Source of the DNA: Flavicella sp.
GTDB taxonomy: Bacteria; Bacteroidota; Bacteroidia; Flavobacteriales; Flavobacteriaceae
Direction: 5' to 3'
NCBI RefSeq assembly: GCF_029238425.1
Contig: NZ_JAQWGB010000067.1
Location: forward strand, 19,335 to 83,334
DNA: 64,000 nt
In this document: positions 28,550 through 38,212 of the stretch, piece by piece
How the letters are laid out: every line of letters begins with the position of its first letter
How positions within the stretch are numbered: position 1 is the stretch's first letter
The notes under the pieces: generated by a model
What the model was told of the DNA's origin: nothing
Database searches by the model: none
Seen by the model: only the letters and a program-made list of their open reading frames with translations
Position numbers and translations under genes: made by a program

Positions 28550-31500
28550 TTATAATCCTAATTTAACTCCAAATGTCATTGTTGTCGTTTGTGGGTACGC
28601 AAAAAAATCAACTCCAATTGCATCATCACTATTCCCAAAAAGATTCACTTCTGGGTCTGCTCCGCTATAATTGGTAAATGTTAGCAAATTAGTTGCAGTA
28701 AAATACACCGTTAAGGAACGAATCCTTTCTACTTCTTTTAATGGAACATTGTATCTCAATGATACGTTCTTCAATCTTACATAGGAACCATCTTCTATTA
28801 CTGCCTCTGTTGCTTTAATCGTGGAATTCCCTATAGTAGATGGATATCTAACATCGTTATGTGGGTTTTCAGGTGTCCAACGGTTTGCGTACCATTCAGC
28901 AGTATTATTCCATCGATTATATCCTTTTCCAATATAAATATTACCTGCATTGAACAATTCGTTACCATATGCACCTTGAATAAATACATTCAGTGTAAAG
29001 TTTTTATATACAAAATCATTATTGAATCCAAAGTGAAAGTCAGGATTTGGATCACCAATAATCACCCTATCATCAGCTGTAATCAAACCATCTCCAGCAT
29101 CAGGGATACCATCTCCATCAGTATCTACAGTTAACTGATCTTTATATTTAGTTGACCCTAGAGTTTCTACCCCTGAAAGTGTGGCAAAAGTAGGATTCCC
29201 ATCTTGATCAAAATCTTCAGCCTGTATTAAACCATCCAATTCATATCCATAAAATACACTTAAAGGGTTATTTAAAAACTGCCCTGAAATAGGTTCATTT
29301 AGGAAGTTATTATCCAAGATTGGTCCTGGCACAAAATCTAGTCCTCCTAAGTCCAAAACCTTTGACCTATTGGCAGAATAATTTAAATTCGTCTTCCATC
29401 TAAAAGTTTTACCTCTGACAGGCATTCCTGACAAACTTACTTCAATACCTTTATTACCAACACTACCTCTATTAATTATAATACTTTGATATCCTGCTGA
29501 CCCTGGCAATTGAAATGGTAATAATAAATCCCTAGTTTTTTTATCATAATAATCAACAGACAACTCAATTCTATTCTTAAATAATCCTAGATCCAGTCCT
29601 GCATTGAATTGTTCTGTAGTTTCCCATTTTAAATCTGAGTTCCCCATTACTGTTGGTCGTGCACCTGAAGCCTCTAAATCACCGTTTACATAGTTTGCTA
29701 CTGAATATTGAGCAATAGATTGATATGGCTGAATAGCCTGACTACCCGTTTCTCCATACCCCCCTCTAATCTTTAAACTTGAGATTGCCTTAACACCTTG
29801 CATGAACTCCTCAGCACTCACTCTCCATGCAGCTGATACTGAAGGGAAAAAAGCATATTTATTTGACTCTGTAAAAACACTTGAGCCATCTAACCTACCA
29901 GAAAAAGAAACAAGATATTTTGATTTATAATCATAATTTGCTCTAAAAAATGCCGATTGTATCTCTCTATCCGTTCTAGTATATGAGTTTACTAATACTT
30001 GATTGGCAAACGAAAGTCCATAAACTCCCAGTCCTTCAAAAGGAAAATCGACAGCAGTTAAATTGCTTAATTTAGTGATTGTTTTCTGATAAGAGGTCCC
30101 CAATACAGTATTAATGTTATGTCTACCTAATCTTTTTTTGTAGGTTAAATATGATTCTATCAAATTGGTAGTATTTGACGAATTATACAATCTACCCTGT
30201 CCATTTACTCTAAAACCCGCTGGTGTTTCAGAACTTAAGAATCTCTCTCGGATACCGGTTTTTGAATTAGTTCCTGCCTGAACAGTTAAATTTAAATCAT
30301 TATTAAACTTATAATTTGCAGTAAAATTCGCCAAAATCACCTTACTATTTTCATTGTCAATATCACCCGTAATCTGTTTCAATGGGTTCGTTGGGACATC
30401 AATACCGTCAACTGGAAATTCATCATCACCAATTTCATCCTCATCAATCAAAGGAGAGGCTCTTAAAGCATTGAAAATAATACCACCTGCACTAACAGCT
30501 GTTCCATTGGAACCAGCCGCTCTTTTTGTATCTGTAACTGAATAGTTAAGATTTGTAGTCAGCGTTAATTTGTCATTTATTTTATTATTTAAATTCGCTC
30601 TTACCGTTGCACGTTCAAAACCAGTACCAATAATTACACCACCATAATCTGAATAAGAACCCGAAATTCGGTACTTATTGTCGCTACTTCCACCTGCAAC
30701 CGAAAGGTTTACATTCTGCCCAAATGAAGATTGAAGAACTTTATCAATCCAAACTGTAGTTGGTTGATTTGTATCTTGAGGAGGATCAAATCTTCCTGTT
30801 TCATTTCCCCATTCAGCATAGTCAGGAGATGACATCATATCTGGATAATCCGCTGCATTAGTCACAAAAGTTTCAACCGATATATTTACAACTGGTTTCC
30901 CTTGACCTCCTTTTTTAGTCGTAATTAATATAACTCCATTTGCTCCACGAGAACCATAAATCGAAGTTGCCGAAGCATCTTTTAACACTTCCACACTCTC
31001 AACATCATCCATATTTATAAATGACAAGGGACCAGAGTTCGAAGCATCAAGTCCTCCGCCTGGAATAGAACTATTATCTAAAGGAAAACCATCTAAAACG
31101 ATTAACGGTTCATTATTACCAGAAATTGAATTATTACCTCTAATTCTAATTCTAGTTTCCGCACCAGGTTCTCCACTTACGGAAGATATTTGTAAACCAG
31201 TACTTCTACCCTGTAAGGCTGTTTCTAATGTTGGTGTATTGATACTAGCAATATCCTCGGCACTCACGGAACTAATTGCTCCCGAAACCTTACGTGCTTC
31301 TTGAGTACCATAACCAACAACAACAACCTCTTCTAATTTGGCGAAATCTTCGATTAAATTAACCGTTATCGTTGATTCATCCTTGAATACAACTTCTTCA
31401 GTTAAATAGCCGATATAACTTATTACTATCGTTGCCCCTATTTTTACATTTGCTATGGAAAATTCACCATCAAAATTGGTGATCGATCCTTTACTTGTTC

Positions 31501-31639
31501 CCTTAACTACTACTGTCGCACCAGGCAAGCCAATCCCTTCAGAAATTACTTTACCGGTAACTACTTTGTTCTGAGCATAGGTTATACCAGAAAATAGCAT
31601 AAGACATAACAATAGCGTTATTTCCTTAATTTTAATCAT
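28550..31639 (-). CDS. susC: SusC/RagA-family TonB-dependent oligosaccharide transporter
   Basis: A 1029-residue outer-membrane transporter. The order is signal peptide (MIKIKEITLLLCLMLFSGITYAQ), a carboxypeptidase-regulatory-like domain (about 25-105), the SusC signature with LEEVVVVGYGTQEARKVSGA, a plug domain (about 115-240, ending GVILITTKKGGQGKPVVN) and a 22-strand barrel ending TTMTFGVKLGL. It imports oligosaccharides released at the cell surface, driven by TonB. It heads the long unit SusC-SusD-GH78-molybdenum enzyme-DUF6807-GH110-GH106-sulfatase. The operator-like repeats at 31706-31734 lie directly upstream. Confidence 0.97.
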   Translation of the reverse strand: MIKIKEITLLLCLMLFSGITYAQNKVVTGKVISEGIGLPGATVVVKGTSKGSITNFDGEFSIANVKIGATIVISYIGYLTEEVVFKDESTITVNLIEDFAKLEEVVVVGYGTQEARKVSGAISSVSAEDIASINTPTLETALQGRSTGLQISSVSGEPGAETRIRIRGNNSISGNNEPLIVLDGFPLDNSSIPGGGLDASNSGPLSFINMDDVESVEVLKDASATSIYGSRGANGVILITTKKGGQGKPVVNISVETFVTNAADYPDMMSSPDYAEWGNETGRFDPPQDTNQPTTVWIDKVLQSSFGQNVNLSVAGGSSDNKYRISGSYSDYGGVIIGTGFERATVRANLNNKINDKLTLTTNLNYSVTDTKRAAGSNGTAVSAGGIIFNALRASPLIDEDEIGDDEFPVDGIDVPTNPLKQITGDIDNENSKVILANFTANYKFNNDLNLTVQAGTNSKTGIRERFLSSETPAGFRVNGQGRLYNSSNTTNLIESYLTYKKRLGRHNINTVLGTSYQKTITKLSNLTAVDFPFEGLGVYGLSFANQVLVNSYTRTDREIQSAFFRANYDYKSKYLVSFSGRLDGSSVFTESNKYAFFPSVSAAWRVSAEEFMQGVKAISSLKIRGGYGETGSQAIQPYQSIAQYSVANYVNGDLEASGARPTVMGNSDLKWETTEQFNAGLDLGLFKNRIELSVDYYDKKTRDLLLPFQLPGSAGYQSIIINRGSVGNKGIEVSLSGMPVRGKTFRWKTNLNYSANRSKVLDLGGLDFVPGPILDNNFLNEPISGQFLNNPLSVFYGYELDGLIQAEDFDQDGNPTFATLSGVETLGSTKYKDQLTVDTDGDGIPDAGDGLITADDRVIIGDPNPDFHFGFNNDFVYKNFTLNVFIQGAYGNELFNAGNIYIGKGYNRWNNTAEWYANRWTPENPHNDVRYPSTIGNSTIKATEAVIEDGSYVRLKNVSLRYNVPLKEVERIRSLTVYFTATNLLTFTNYSGADPEVNLFGNSDDAIGVDFFAYPQTTTMTFGVKLGL

Positions 31640-31705
31640 AAATTTTTTTTTAAGTTCAGTTAGTTAATTATGAATAACGAAGTAAGTAAAAACAAGAAAA
31701 TAAGA

Positions 31706-31734
31706 TTGTTCTTTTTTGCGCTGAATTTGTTCTC
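31706..31734 (-). promoter_or_regulatory. 21-bp-spaced direct repeats upstream of susC
   Basis: Plus-strand half-sites TTGTTCT (31706) and TTGTTCTC (31727) start exactly 21 bp apart, like those at 9.55, 13.47 and 39.49 kb. Here the -7 box is less clear. Nineteen bases past the proximal half-site the minus strand reads CTTACTTCG, and the nearest TAnnTT match (TACTTCGT) needs 21. An alternative promoter TTG-N19-TAGTCTTG (31763-31734) overlaps the distal repeat. Binding by the hybrid sensor at 31795 is inferred. Confidence 0.5.
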
Positions 31735-31794
31735 AAGACTATATAAGGCTAATAAACAATCAATTACAACAATATCAAGTGGATTTAGTGATGT

Positions 31795-34700
31795 TTATTT
31801 TTTGCTTAAAGACTCACGAAACTCTTTAGGAGTCATATGGTACTTCTCTTTAAAACATTTATAAAAATAAGCACGACTTTTGAATCCACAATCCTGCATT
31901 ATATTGCTAATAGCATCATCACTACTTTTTAGCATTATCACAGATTTTTTTATTCTATAGTTACGAATTATTTCAATTGGAGTTTTTCCGGTAAGATTTT
32001 TTATCGTGACTAATAATTTTGTCTTACTTACATTTAAATTGGAAGATATAATATTAATATTCAGGTCTGGATTACCATACTGCTGCTGTAACACCTGAAG
32101 AAAAGAATATAAAAATTCTCTTTCCTTACTGTTTACCGGTTTTACATACTCGTCTTCTTTGAGACTGTCAGCATACCTAGATTTTATTGATTGCACCTCG
32201 GAAATAATATTTGACACGCGCGCTTTTAAAAACTCATTAGAAAAAGGCTTCGTAATATAATCTATCGCACCTATATCAAAACCTACTATTTTATTTTTCA
32301 CCTCTGATTTTGAGGTTAATAAAATAAAAGGGATATGCGCCGTTAATTTATTTGATTTAACATATTTACAAAGTTCTATCCCATCCATTACCGGCATATT
32401 CAAATCACTAATAATTAAGTCAGGGACAATTGTTTTTATATTATTTAATGCCAGTTGTCCATTCTTAAACTTATAAACCTTGTATTCAGATGAGAATAAT
32501 TCACCTATAAAATCTCTCATTTCTGCAACATCTTCAACAATATAAATAATATGATCACGGGAAGTAGGACGCGCATCTATCGAATATTCTAAGGTGTTAT
32601 TCAAATTTTGATAGATCAATGATGGCTCTTGTTTATTGTTTTTCGTACCTAACATATCTGTAGAAATATGTTCCTTACCAAGCAATAATTCTATCTCAAA
32701 AACGGCCCCTCCTTCTGGACTATTAAATACTTTTATGCTCCCTTTATGTGCCTCTACAATAGATTTCACTATGGACAAGCCAATACCTGCTCCTTGGATA
32801 TTAGTTGATTTCCCTTTATAAAATCTATCAAACACTTGATTAATTTCATCCTCAGCAACTCCAAGTCCAGAATCGGAAACACTAATTCTAACCCGCTCTT
32901 CTTGTTTTTCTATTTTGATGGAAACGAATCCATTTTCGGGAGCATGCTTGAAGGCATTTGAAAGTAAATTGTAGATAATTTTTTCAAATTTTCTAGGATC
33001 AATCCACATCAATATTTTATCCGTATTTTTTTCAAAATTAAATTTAATCTGTTTCTTAACGGACAAGTCATCAAAGCCGATCTTAATATTCCAGATAAAA
33101 TCCAAAATATTTATTTCATAACAGCTAAGATTTAATTTATCATTTTTGATTCTCCTAAATTCAATTAGTTGGTCTAATAAAAGTAATAGGTAGCTTACTT
33201 GGTTTTTCATTCGCAAAAGATTAAACCTAGTATTATCGTTTACGGTATGTTTTGCAAGCAGATTGTCAAGAGGCCCGTTGATTAAAGAAAGTGGTGTTTT
33301 AAAATCATGCGCAATATTGGTGAAAAACTTTATTTTCTCCTCAGTAAGCTCATATACTTTCTGTTTTTCAAATTTTTCAATCTGTATGCTCGTTTTTAAA
33401 CGTTCAATTTTCCAAAGATAACGGTACACTAAAATAAGAACCGCTGAGAAAAGTAGTAAGTAAAATAATTTAGCCCAAAACGTCAACCATATAGGTGGAC
33501 TTATTTTTATGTTAAATGTTTTTGAGGGTTCAATCCAGTTATCTTTAGATACAGCCGCTGTGAATTCAAAAACATATTTACCTGGTGGTACTTTGACGTA
33601 TTCTGCTGTAAAACTGGAACCATTTACCGTTCTCCATTTTTCATCAAAACCTATCAAACGATACTTTAATTTTCCACTTTGAGCATTCTTATAGTTAGTT
33701 GTTATTAGATCAATAGCAAAAACGTTTTCGTTATGTTCTAATTCAATTTGCTTCGTATAATCAAGGCCCTGTTGCAGCAAATTTCTATTATTAACCATTG
33801 ATTCTGGCTTCACAACATCTCCAAACAATAAAAAGTCACCAAAGTGAATCTGAGCTAAATCTAACTCTTCATTTTTCAAATCAGAATTTAAAAAAGTAAG
33901 ACCTTTATTCCCTGCAAACACCAATCTTCCATCTGGTAATGTTACCGCGTCGCTCGTGAAGAAATGTGACAATAATCCATCTTCTTCAGTAATAGAATTG
34001 AATGAAAGATTCTCTGTATTGAATTCGTTTAGTTTATTATTTGTGGCTATATATAAATTTCCATTTTTGCTTTCCGCAATTCCTTTACAAACATTATTAG
34101 ACAAACCCTCCCGTTCACCGTAATTTATAATGACTATTTTATCACCCTTCTTTACCAACTCACTTATACCACCACCCTCTGTAGCAACCCAAAGCCTATT
34201 TTTGGAATCTCTAAATATTCCACTTACAAAATTACTTCCTAGAGTATAGTTACTTTGTTCATTATTGGCAAATTGTTCATATTTTAAATTAAGTAGTTGT
34301 TTTTTATTATTGTTTGTTTCAATTTTCAATAACCCATTGTACCAAGTTCCAATCCACAAAGAATTATCTATTGGATCATTATATACTCTTCTGATGACAA
34401 AGTCTTCATGTTGAGAAAAATTGAATTTTAAACTTTTTACAATTTTGTTTTCTTCGTCAACCTCTATACGAAATAATCCTCTTCTACATCCGATCCAAAT
34501 AAATCCAAAATCATCTTCTTTTATATCATATATAACTTTAGGAGCTCTGATCGTTTTATTAAATTCTACAACTGGCTTCAAAAATTTCTCACCATGTTTA
34601 AGTCTATACAACCCGCTTCCCCTACCGATCCAAAGATTTTCCCGGGAATCTTTATACATGCATTCAATAACGGTAACATCGTTTTTATTTAACGTAAACC

Positions 34701-35886
34701 AAAGGGGTTCTACCAAGTTTTTTTTATAATTAAATGCGAAAACTCCTCTTTTTCGAGTACCGCAAATAATTTTCGTTTCATCATAAAGTACTATAGAAGG
34801 TATATAATCTTCCGGCAACCCGTTCTTTCGGCTATATGCAAAAACTCTATTGGATTGACTTTTAAATACACTTATACCATTATCAATAGTACCAATCCAT
34901 ATATTCCCCTCTTTATCTTCAAACATGCTGGAAACAGAGTTACTGCATAAAGACGTGTTATCATTCAAATCATTAGAAAGCTTAATGATTTCCGTTTGAT
35001 TTTCATTGAAATGACGAATTATATTTATTCCTTCGCCAGGAATCGCTGCCCAAATATTCATTTTTGTATCGATCAAAAGTCGACGAATATTTTGTCCTCC
35101 TAAGTATTCCGATTCCTTTTCGAGAGAAATGCTTTCCCCTGTTTTAATTTTAAACTTTTTAATTCCATCCGAGCCTGCCAAATATAAATATCCATTTTTA
35201 TCGGTTTTACATATTGACAACCATTTCGTTCCCAGAACTTCCCGTTTAAAAATTTGATTTATCCTTAAATTGAAATCACAATTAATAAGTCCTCCGCCTG
35301 TTAGGACCCAGAAATTCCCATATTTATCCTCACAGAAATTAATAATATAACTTAAATTGGAAGTCTTTTTTTGTTCAAAACTAATCTCGCTACAAACATT
35401 ATTTTTTAAATTATAAACAAAAGCTTTTCCTGATTCCGTAAGTATCCAAAGTCTATTTTCGGAATCCTCAGAAATCCTTGATATTCGCGTATTAAGATCA
35501 TCAAGAGTTTTATTTCCGGTTCTTTCAAACCTTTGAAGTTGTCTATTGTAAACACAAATACCAGCATCAGTCCCTATATACAACCGCCCACTTGAATGTT
35601 CTTGAATAGTCTGTACACGGCTGTTAATAATACTCGTTGAATCAGACAAAGAATTTCTAAAAACCTTAAAACTCTTCCCATCAAATCTATTTAAACCATC
35701 AAAGGTAGAAGCCCAAATAAAGCCTTCGGAATCCTGATAAACACTTGTTACACCAATATGAGATAAGCCCTCTTTAACAGAAATATTTTGGAACTTTATT
35801 TCTCCACTACCCGTAAAAGCAAAAGAGGTTATTTGTACAAAAAAGCAATTTAATATAATGATATTTAGGAGGAATTGTTTTCTCAT
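31795..35886 (-). CDS. Hybrid two-component system sensor-regulator (HTCS)
   Basis: A 1363-residue one-protein signalling system that senses a glycan fragment in the periplasm and regulates the PUL in the cytoplasm. The order is signal peptide, about 12-14 Reg_prop propeller repeats (for example DGLNRFDG, IWIGTIDNGI, LWIGRGSGLYRL), a Y_Y_Y domain (about 700-795), one membrane helix (about 802-830), a HisKA domain with His860 (IAHDFKTP), a HATPase domain (GAGIGLSIVKS), a receiver domain with Asp1161 (ISDLNMPVMDG) and an AraC-type helix-turn-helix (about 1255-1363). All key residues are present. It is encoded directly upstream of susC in the same orientation. It is the best candidate to bind the 21-bp repeats. 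Confidence 0.97.
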   Translation of the reverse strand: MRKQFLLNIIILNCFFVQITSFAFTGSGEIKFQNISVKEGLSHIGVTSVYQDSEGFIWASTFDGLNRFDGKSFKVFRNSLSDSTSIINSRVQTIQEHSSGRLYIGTDAGICVYNRQLQRFERTGNKTLDDLNTRISRISEDSENRLWILTESGKAFVYNLKNNVCSEISFEQKKTSNLSYIINFCEDKYGNFWVLTGGGLINCDFNLRINQIFKREVLGTKWLSICKTDKNGYLYLAGSDGIKKFKIKTGESISLEKESEYLGGQNIRRLLIDTKMNIWAAIPGEGINIIRHFNENQTEIIKLSNDLNDNTSLCSNSVSSMFEDKEGNIWIGTIDNGISVFKSQSNRVFAYSRKNGLPEDYIPSIVLYDETKIICGTRKRGVFAFNYKKNLVEPLWFTLNKNDVTVIECMYKDSRENLWIGRGSGLYRLKHGEKFLKPVVEFNKTIRAPKVIYDIKEDDFGFIWIGCRRGLFRIEVDEENKIVKSLKFNFSQHEDFVIRRVYNDPIDNSLWIGTWYNGLLKIETNNNKKQLLNLKYEQFANNEQSNYTLGSNFVSGIFRDSKNRLWVATEGGGISELVKKGDKIVIINYGEREGLSNNVCKGIAESKNGNLYIATNNKLNEFNTENLSFNSITEEDGLLSHFFTSDAVTLPDGRLVFAGNKGLTFLNSDLKNEELDLAQIHFGDFLLFGDVVKPESMVNNRNLLQQGLDYTKQIELEHNENVFAIDLITTNYKNAQSGKLKYRLIGFDEKWRTVNGSSFTAEYVKVPPGKYVFEFTAAVSKDNWIEPSKTFNIKISPPIWLTFWAKLFYLLLFSAVLILVYRYLWKIERLKTSIQIEKFEKQKVYELTEEKIKFFTNIAHDFKTPLSLINGPLDNLLAKHTVNDNTRFNLLRMKNQVSYLLLLLDQLIEFRRIKNDKLNLSCYEINILDFIWNIKIGFDDLSVKKQIKFNFEKNTDKILMWIDPRKFEKIIYNLLSNAFKHAPENGFVSIKIEKQEERVRISVSDSGLGVAEDEINQVFDRFYKGKSTNIQGAGIGLSIVKSIVEAHKGSIKVFNSPEGGAVFEIELLLGKEHISTDMLGTKNNKQEPSLIYQNLNNTLEYSIDARPTSRDHIIYIVEDVAEMRDFIGELFSSEYKVYKFKNGQLALNNIKTIVPDLIISDLNMPVMDGIELCKYVKSNKLTAHIPFILLTSKSEVKNKIVGFDIGAIDYITKPFSNEFLKARVSNIISEVQSIKSRYADSLKEDEYVKPVNSKEREFLYSFLQVLQQQYGNPDLNINIISSNLNVSKTKLLVTIKNLTGKTPIEIIRNYRIKKSVIMLKSSDDAISNIMQDCGFKSRAYFYKCFKEKYHMTPKEFRESLSKK

Positions 35887-36214
35887 TAAAAATTGAAATA
35901 ATTAATAGTTAACTCATATGGATTCATACAGACAATATACGGATTAGAAAACAAACTAACCAACAAGTCTTTATCCACTTTAATTTCTTAAATTTTCATT
36001 AAGAACAATCCATTATTCTCAAAAGAATCAGACTAAAAACCATCCTAAATTCGAAAATCTAAAGTACCATAGTTAATTTTTATTAAGAACACTAATTATC
36101 AAGATTTGCAACCTATAAAAATTCTTTAGTACGTAATCTTCATCAAGAAAATCAACTACTATGAGAACTTTATTTTTTATAATTAGAAAGCACAATTTGA
36201 TTCAATATTGAATT
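35887..36214. other. Intergenic region upstream of the HTCS gene
   Basis: This 328-base gap must carry the promoter of the HTCS gene. I see no TTGTnCT repeat pair and no clear TAnnTTTG box oriented toward it. AAGAACA occurs twice (36001, 36085) in the opposite orientation. No gene is visible. The sensor therefore seems to be expressed independently of the shared operator. Confidence 0.4.
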
Positions 36215-38137
36215 CTATTTTACTTTTTGAATTCCTTTATTTCTTTTCGTTCGGACATTACTACACTTATCTGTTTTCACAGTTGCCGTCTTTTCCAACA
36301 AGTATTTATTACCAACTAGTTTTACATCTTTTGAATTTTCAAATTCAAAAACTGGACTCTTATCGGTAGACAAAGGATAGTTTTTACTCGGCAACATCGT
36401 ATTCCCTTTAATGAGTAGATTTTCCACTGAATTTGCATAAACCAAGGCTCTACTTGATATTTCACAAGTATTATTCTCAAAAATCACATTCTTATGATAA
36501 TAATGATTCGGTGCGCCATCAAAAGCAACACGCGGTGTAAAACGAAGAATTTCAGAATTACCATCTGCCAAACCAAAATCACTAAAATGGTTATTTCGAA
36601 TAATAACATTCTCTACAGGTCCAGACTCATGCCAATACGTAGCATCTCCTTCAAACAAAATACTAACACCGGTACAAGTACTAAAAGTATTGTTCTCTAT
36701 TAACACATCACCTTGTGTTGATATAAGGATTGAGCGTGCTCTATTTCTCCTGACTACAGAATTCTTTAAAGATACATCTGCCTGCCAACTCACATTGTCG
36801 GCAACACTACTTGAATGTAATATTTCACTTACTTTATCGCTGAAACGAAGTGTCATATACTCTTCATTATACTCTTTTACTTCAACAACTTTTAAAGTAG
36901 CATAAGGTTTCATTGGTTTGCTATCACTTAATCGGATAGAATCACCAGCCTCTGCGAACTGAAAACCTAACTGTTGACCATGCATACGACGTACACCAAT
37001 AGTATAATCATCAACTAAACCATCAACCCTAGTATAAACTCCATGAAAATTACCCGCATCATCTAACATGTTCTCAAAGGTACAGTTGTTATAATCTAAC
37101 AATCCTTTACAATTCACAAAATGAGTAGCATCTGCTGTAGTACTTACTATACGTTTTGAATTAGAAGGTAGTAGTACATTAAAATTATTTAGCGTAACGT
37201 TTTCACAACGCTCACCTATCAACCCCATACCTGAAGAATGATGCAAGTTTACATTTTCGATTACTGTATTTTTATTACGAATTAAATGAATGGCCGGAGA
37301 AAGACGGCTCACTTCTTTTCGGCCTTTAACAACCAATACCCAACCAACTTTTGGCAAAACATTTGTAGCATCAAAAAACCGCACTAAACCAGGCTCTAGT
37401 TCCTCGGCTTGGTAACGAACTTTTTTCTTCTCATTATAACTTCTTAATATACTGGCTGCATGGTTAAATGCAGGTGCTTTGGTTTTAGAATCGTACCATA
37501 TATTCCAATCTATTGTTTGTTCCCAACCATAATCATCTTCCAACGGAACAGCCCATTGTTTCCATGGTCTTATTGCCTTTTTTGCTTTTTCTACAAACAA
37601 CAACTCATTTGCTACTATTTCGTAATCGCACTCTTCATATACCTTTAAATCAAATGAATTATTTTCTTGATTAAGTGCCACTACCTCTGCTTGGAAAAAG
37701 AAAGGCTTACTCCAGTCTATGCTAAAATTAGTAAGTTTAATATTTCTACAATTACCTACATCAATAGGCACAATATGTCCATGCATAATGAATTGAGATC
37801 CCTGGCCATCAATTTCAAAATCCTTCATATCCTCCAAAGGAAACAGAATACGCTTCATACCATTATCGTTATTGCTTACTCTTAGGTATTTTTCTGTTGC
37901 TTTACCGGGGTAACAATTGTATACTCCTTTGGGAATAATAAGCTTTGAAGCTCGTTTTTCGACACATGCTTCCAATGCTCTTCGTAATGCCGGAACGGCA
38001 TCCTTGCTTGCTTCTAAACCATAATCTTTGGCATTTATAACAACATCATTTGCATATCCTTGAAATGTAAAAAGTAGTACAAAGGACAATAAAACTATGC
38101 TATGGAGTATATTCGATTTTTGTTTAAAATTATTCAT
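36215..38137 (-). CDS. GH110 alpha-1,3-galactosidase-like protein
   Basis: A 640-residue secreted beta-helix protein (signal ending QGYA) and the clearest GH110 member of the three in the window. It has KLIIPKGVYNCYPGKATEKYL, a FSIDWSKPFFFQAEVV segment and STTADATHF with Asp336. Asp359-Asp360 (NMLDDAGNFHG) follow at the 23/24 spacing. Family members hydrolyse alpha-1,3-galactosidic linkages, and a marine enzyme is reported to act on lambda-carrageenan-type oligosaccharides. That reference is from memory. It follows the oxidoreductase gene in a two-gene unit upstream of the HTCS gene, under the promoter at 39465-39520. There is no T9SS domain, so a periplasmic location is likely. Confidence 0.84.
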   Translation of the reverse strand: MNNFKQKSNILHSIVLLSFVLLFTFQGYANDVVINAKDYGLEASKDAVPALRRALEACVEKRASKLIIPKGVYNCYPGKATEKYLRVSNNDNGMKRILFPLEDMKDFEIDGQGSQFIMHGHIVPIDVGNCRNIKLTNFSIDWSKPFFFQAEVVALNQENNSFDLKVYEECDYEIVANELLFVEKAKKAIRPWKQWAVPLEDDYGWEQTIDWNIWYDSKTKAPAFNHAASILRSYNEKKKVRYQAEELEPGLVRFFDATNVLPKVGWVLVVKGRKEVSRLSPAIHLIRNKNTVIENVNLHHSSGMGLIGERCENVTLNNFNVLLPSNSKRIVSTTADATHFVNCKGLLDYNNCTFENMLDDAGNFHGVYTRVDGLVDDYTIGVRRMHGQQLGFQFAEAGDSIRLSDSKPMKPYATLKVVEVKEYNEEYMTLRFSDKVSEILHSSSVADNVSWQADVSLKNSVVRRNRARSILISTQGDVLIENNTFSTCTGVSILFEGDATYWHESGPVENVIIRNNHFSDFGLADGNSEILRFTPRVAFDGAPNHYYHKNVIFENNTCEISSRALVYANSVENLLIKGNTMLPSKNYPLSTDKSPVFEFENSKDVKLVGNKYLLEKTATVKTDKCSNVRTKRNKGIQKVK

Positions 38138-38212
38138 AAAAATATATTGTATTTACGTATTCTAATTATTTATCTTTCTTTAATTGATTCTTCTGGGAGG
38201 CCTATTAAAACT

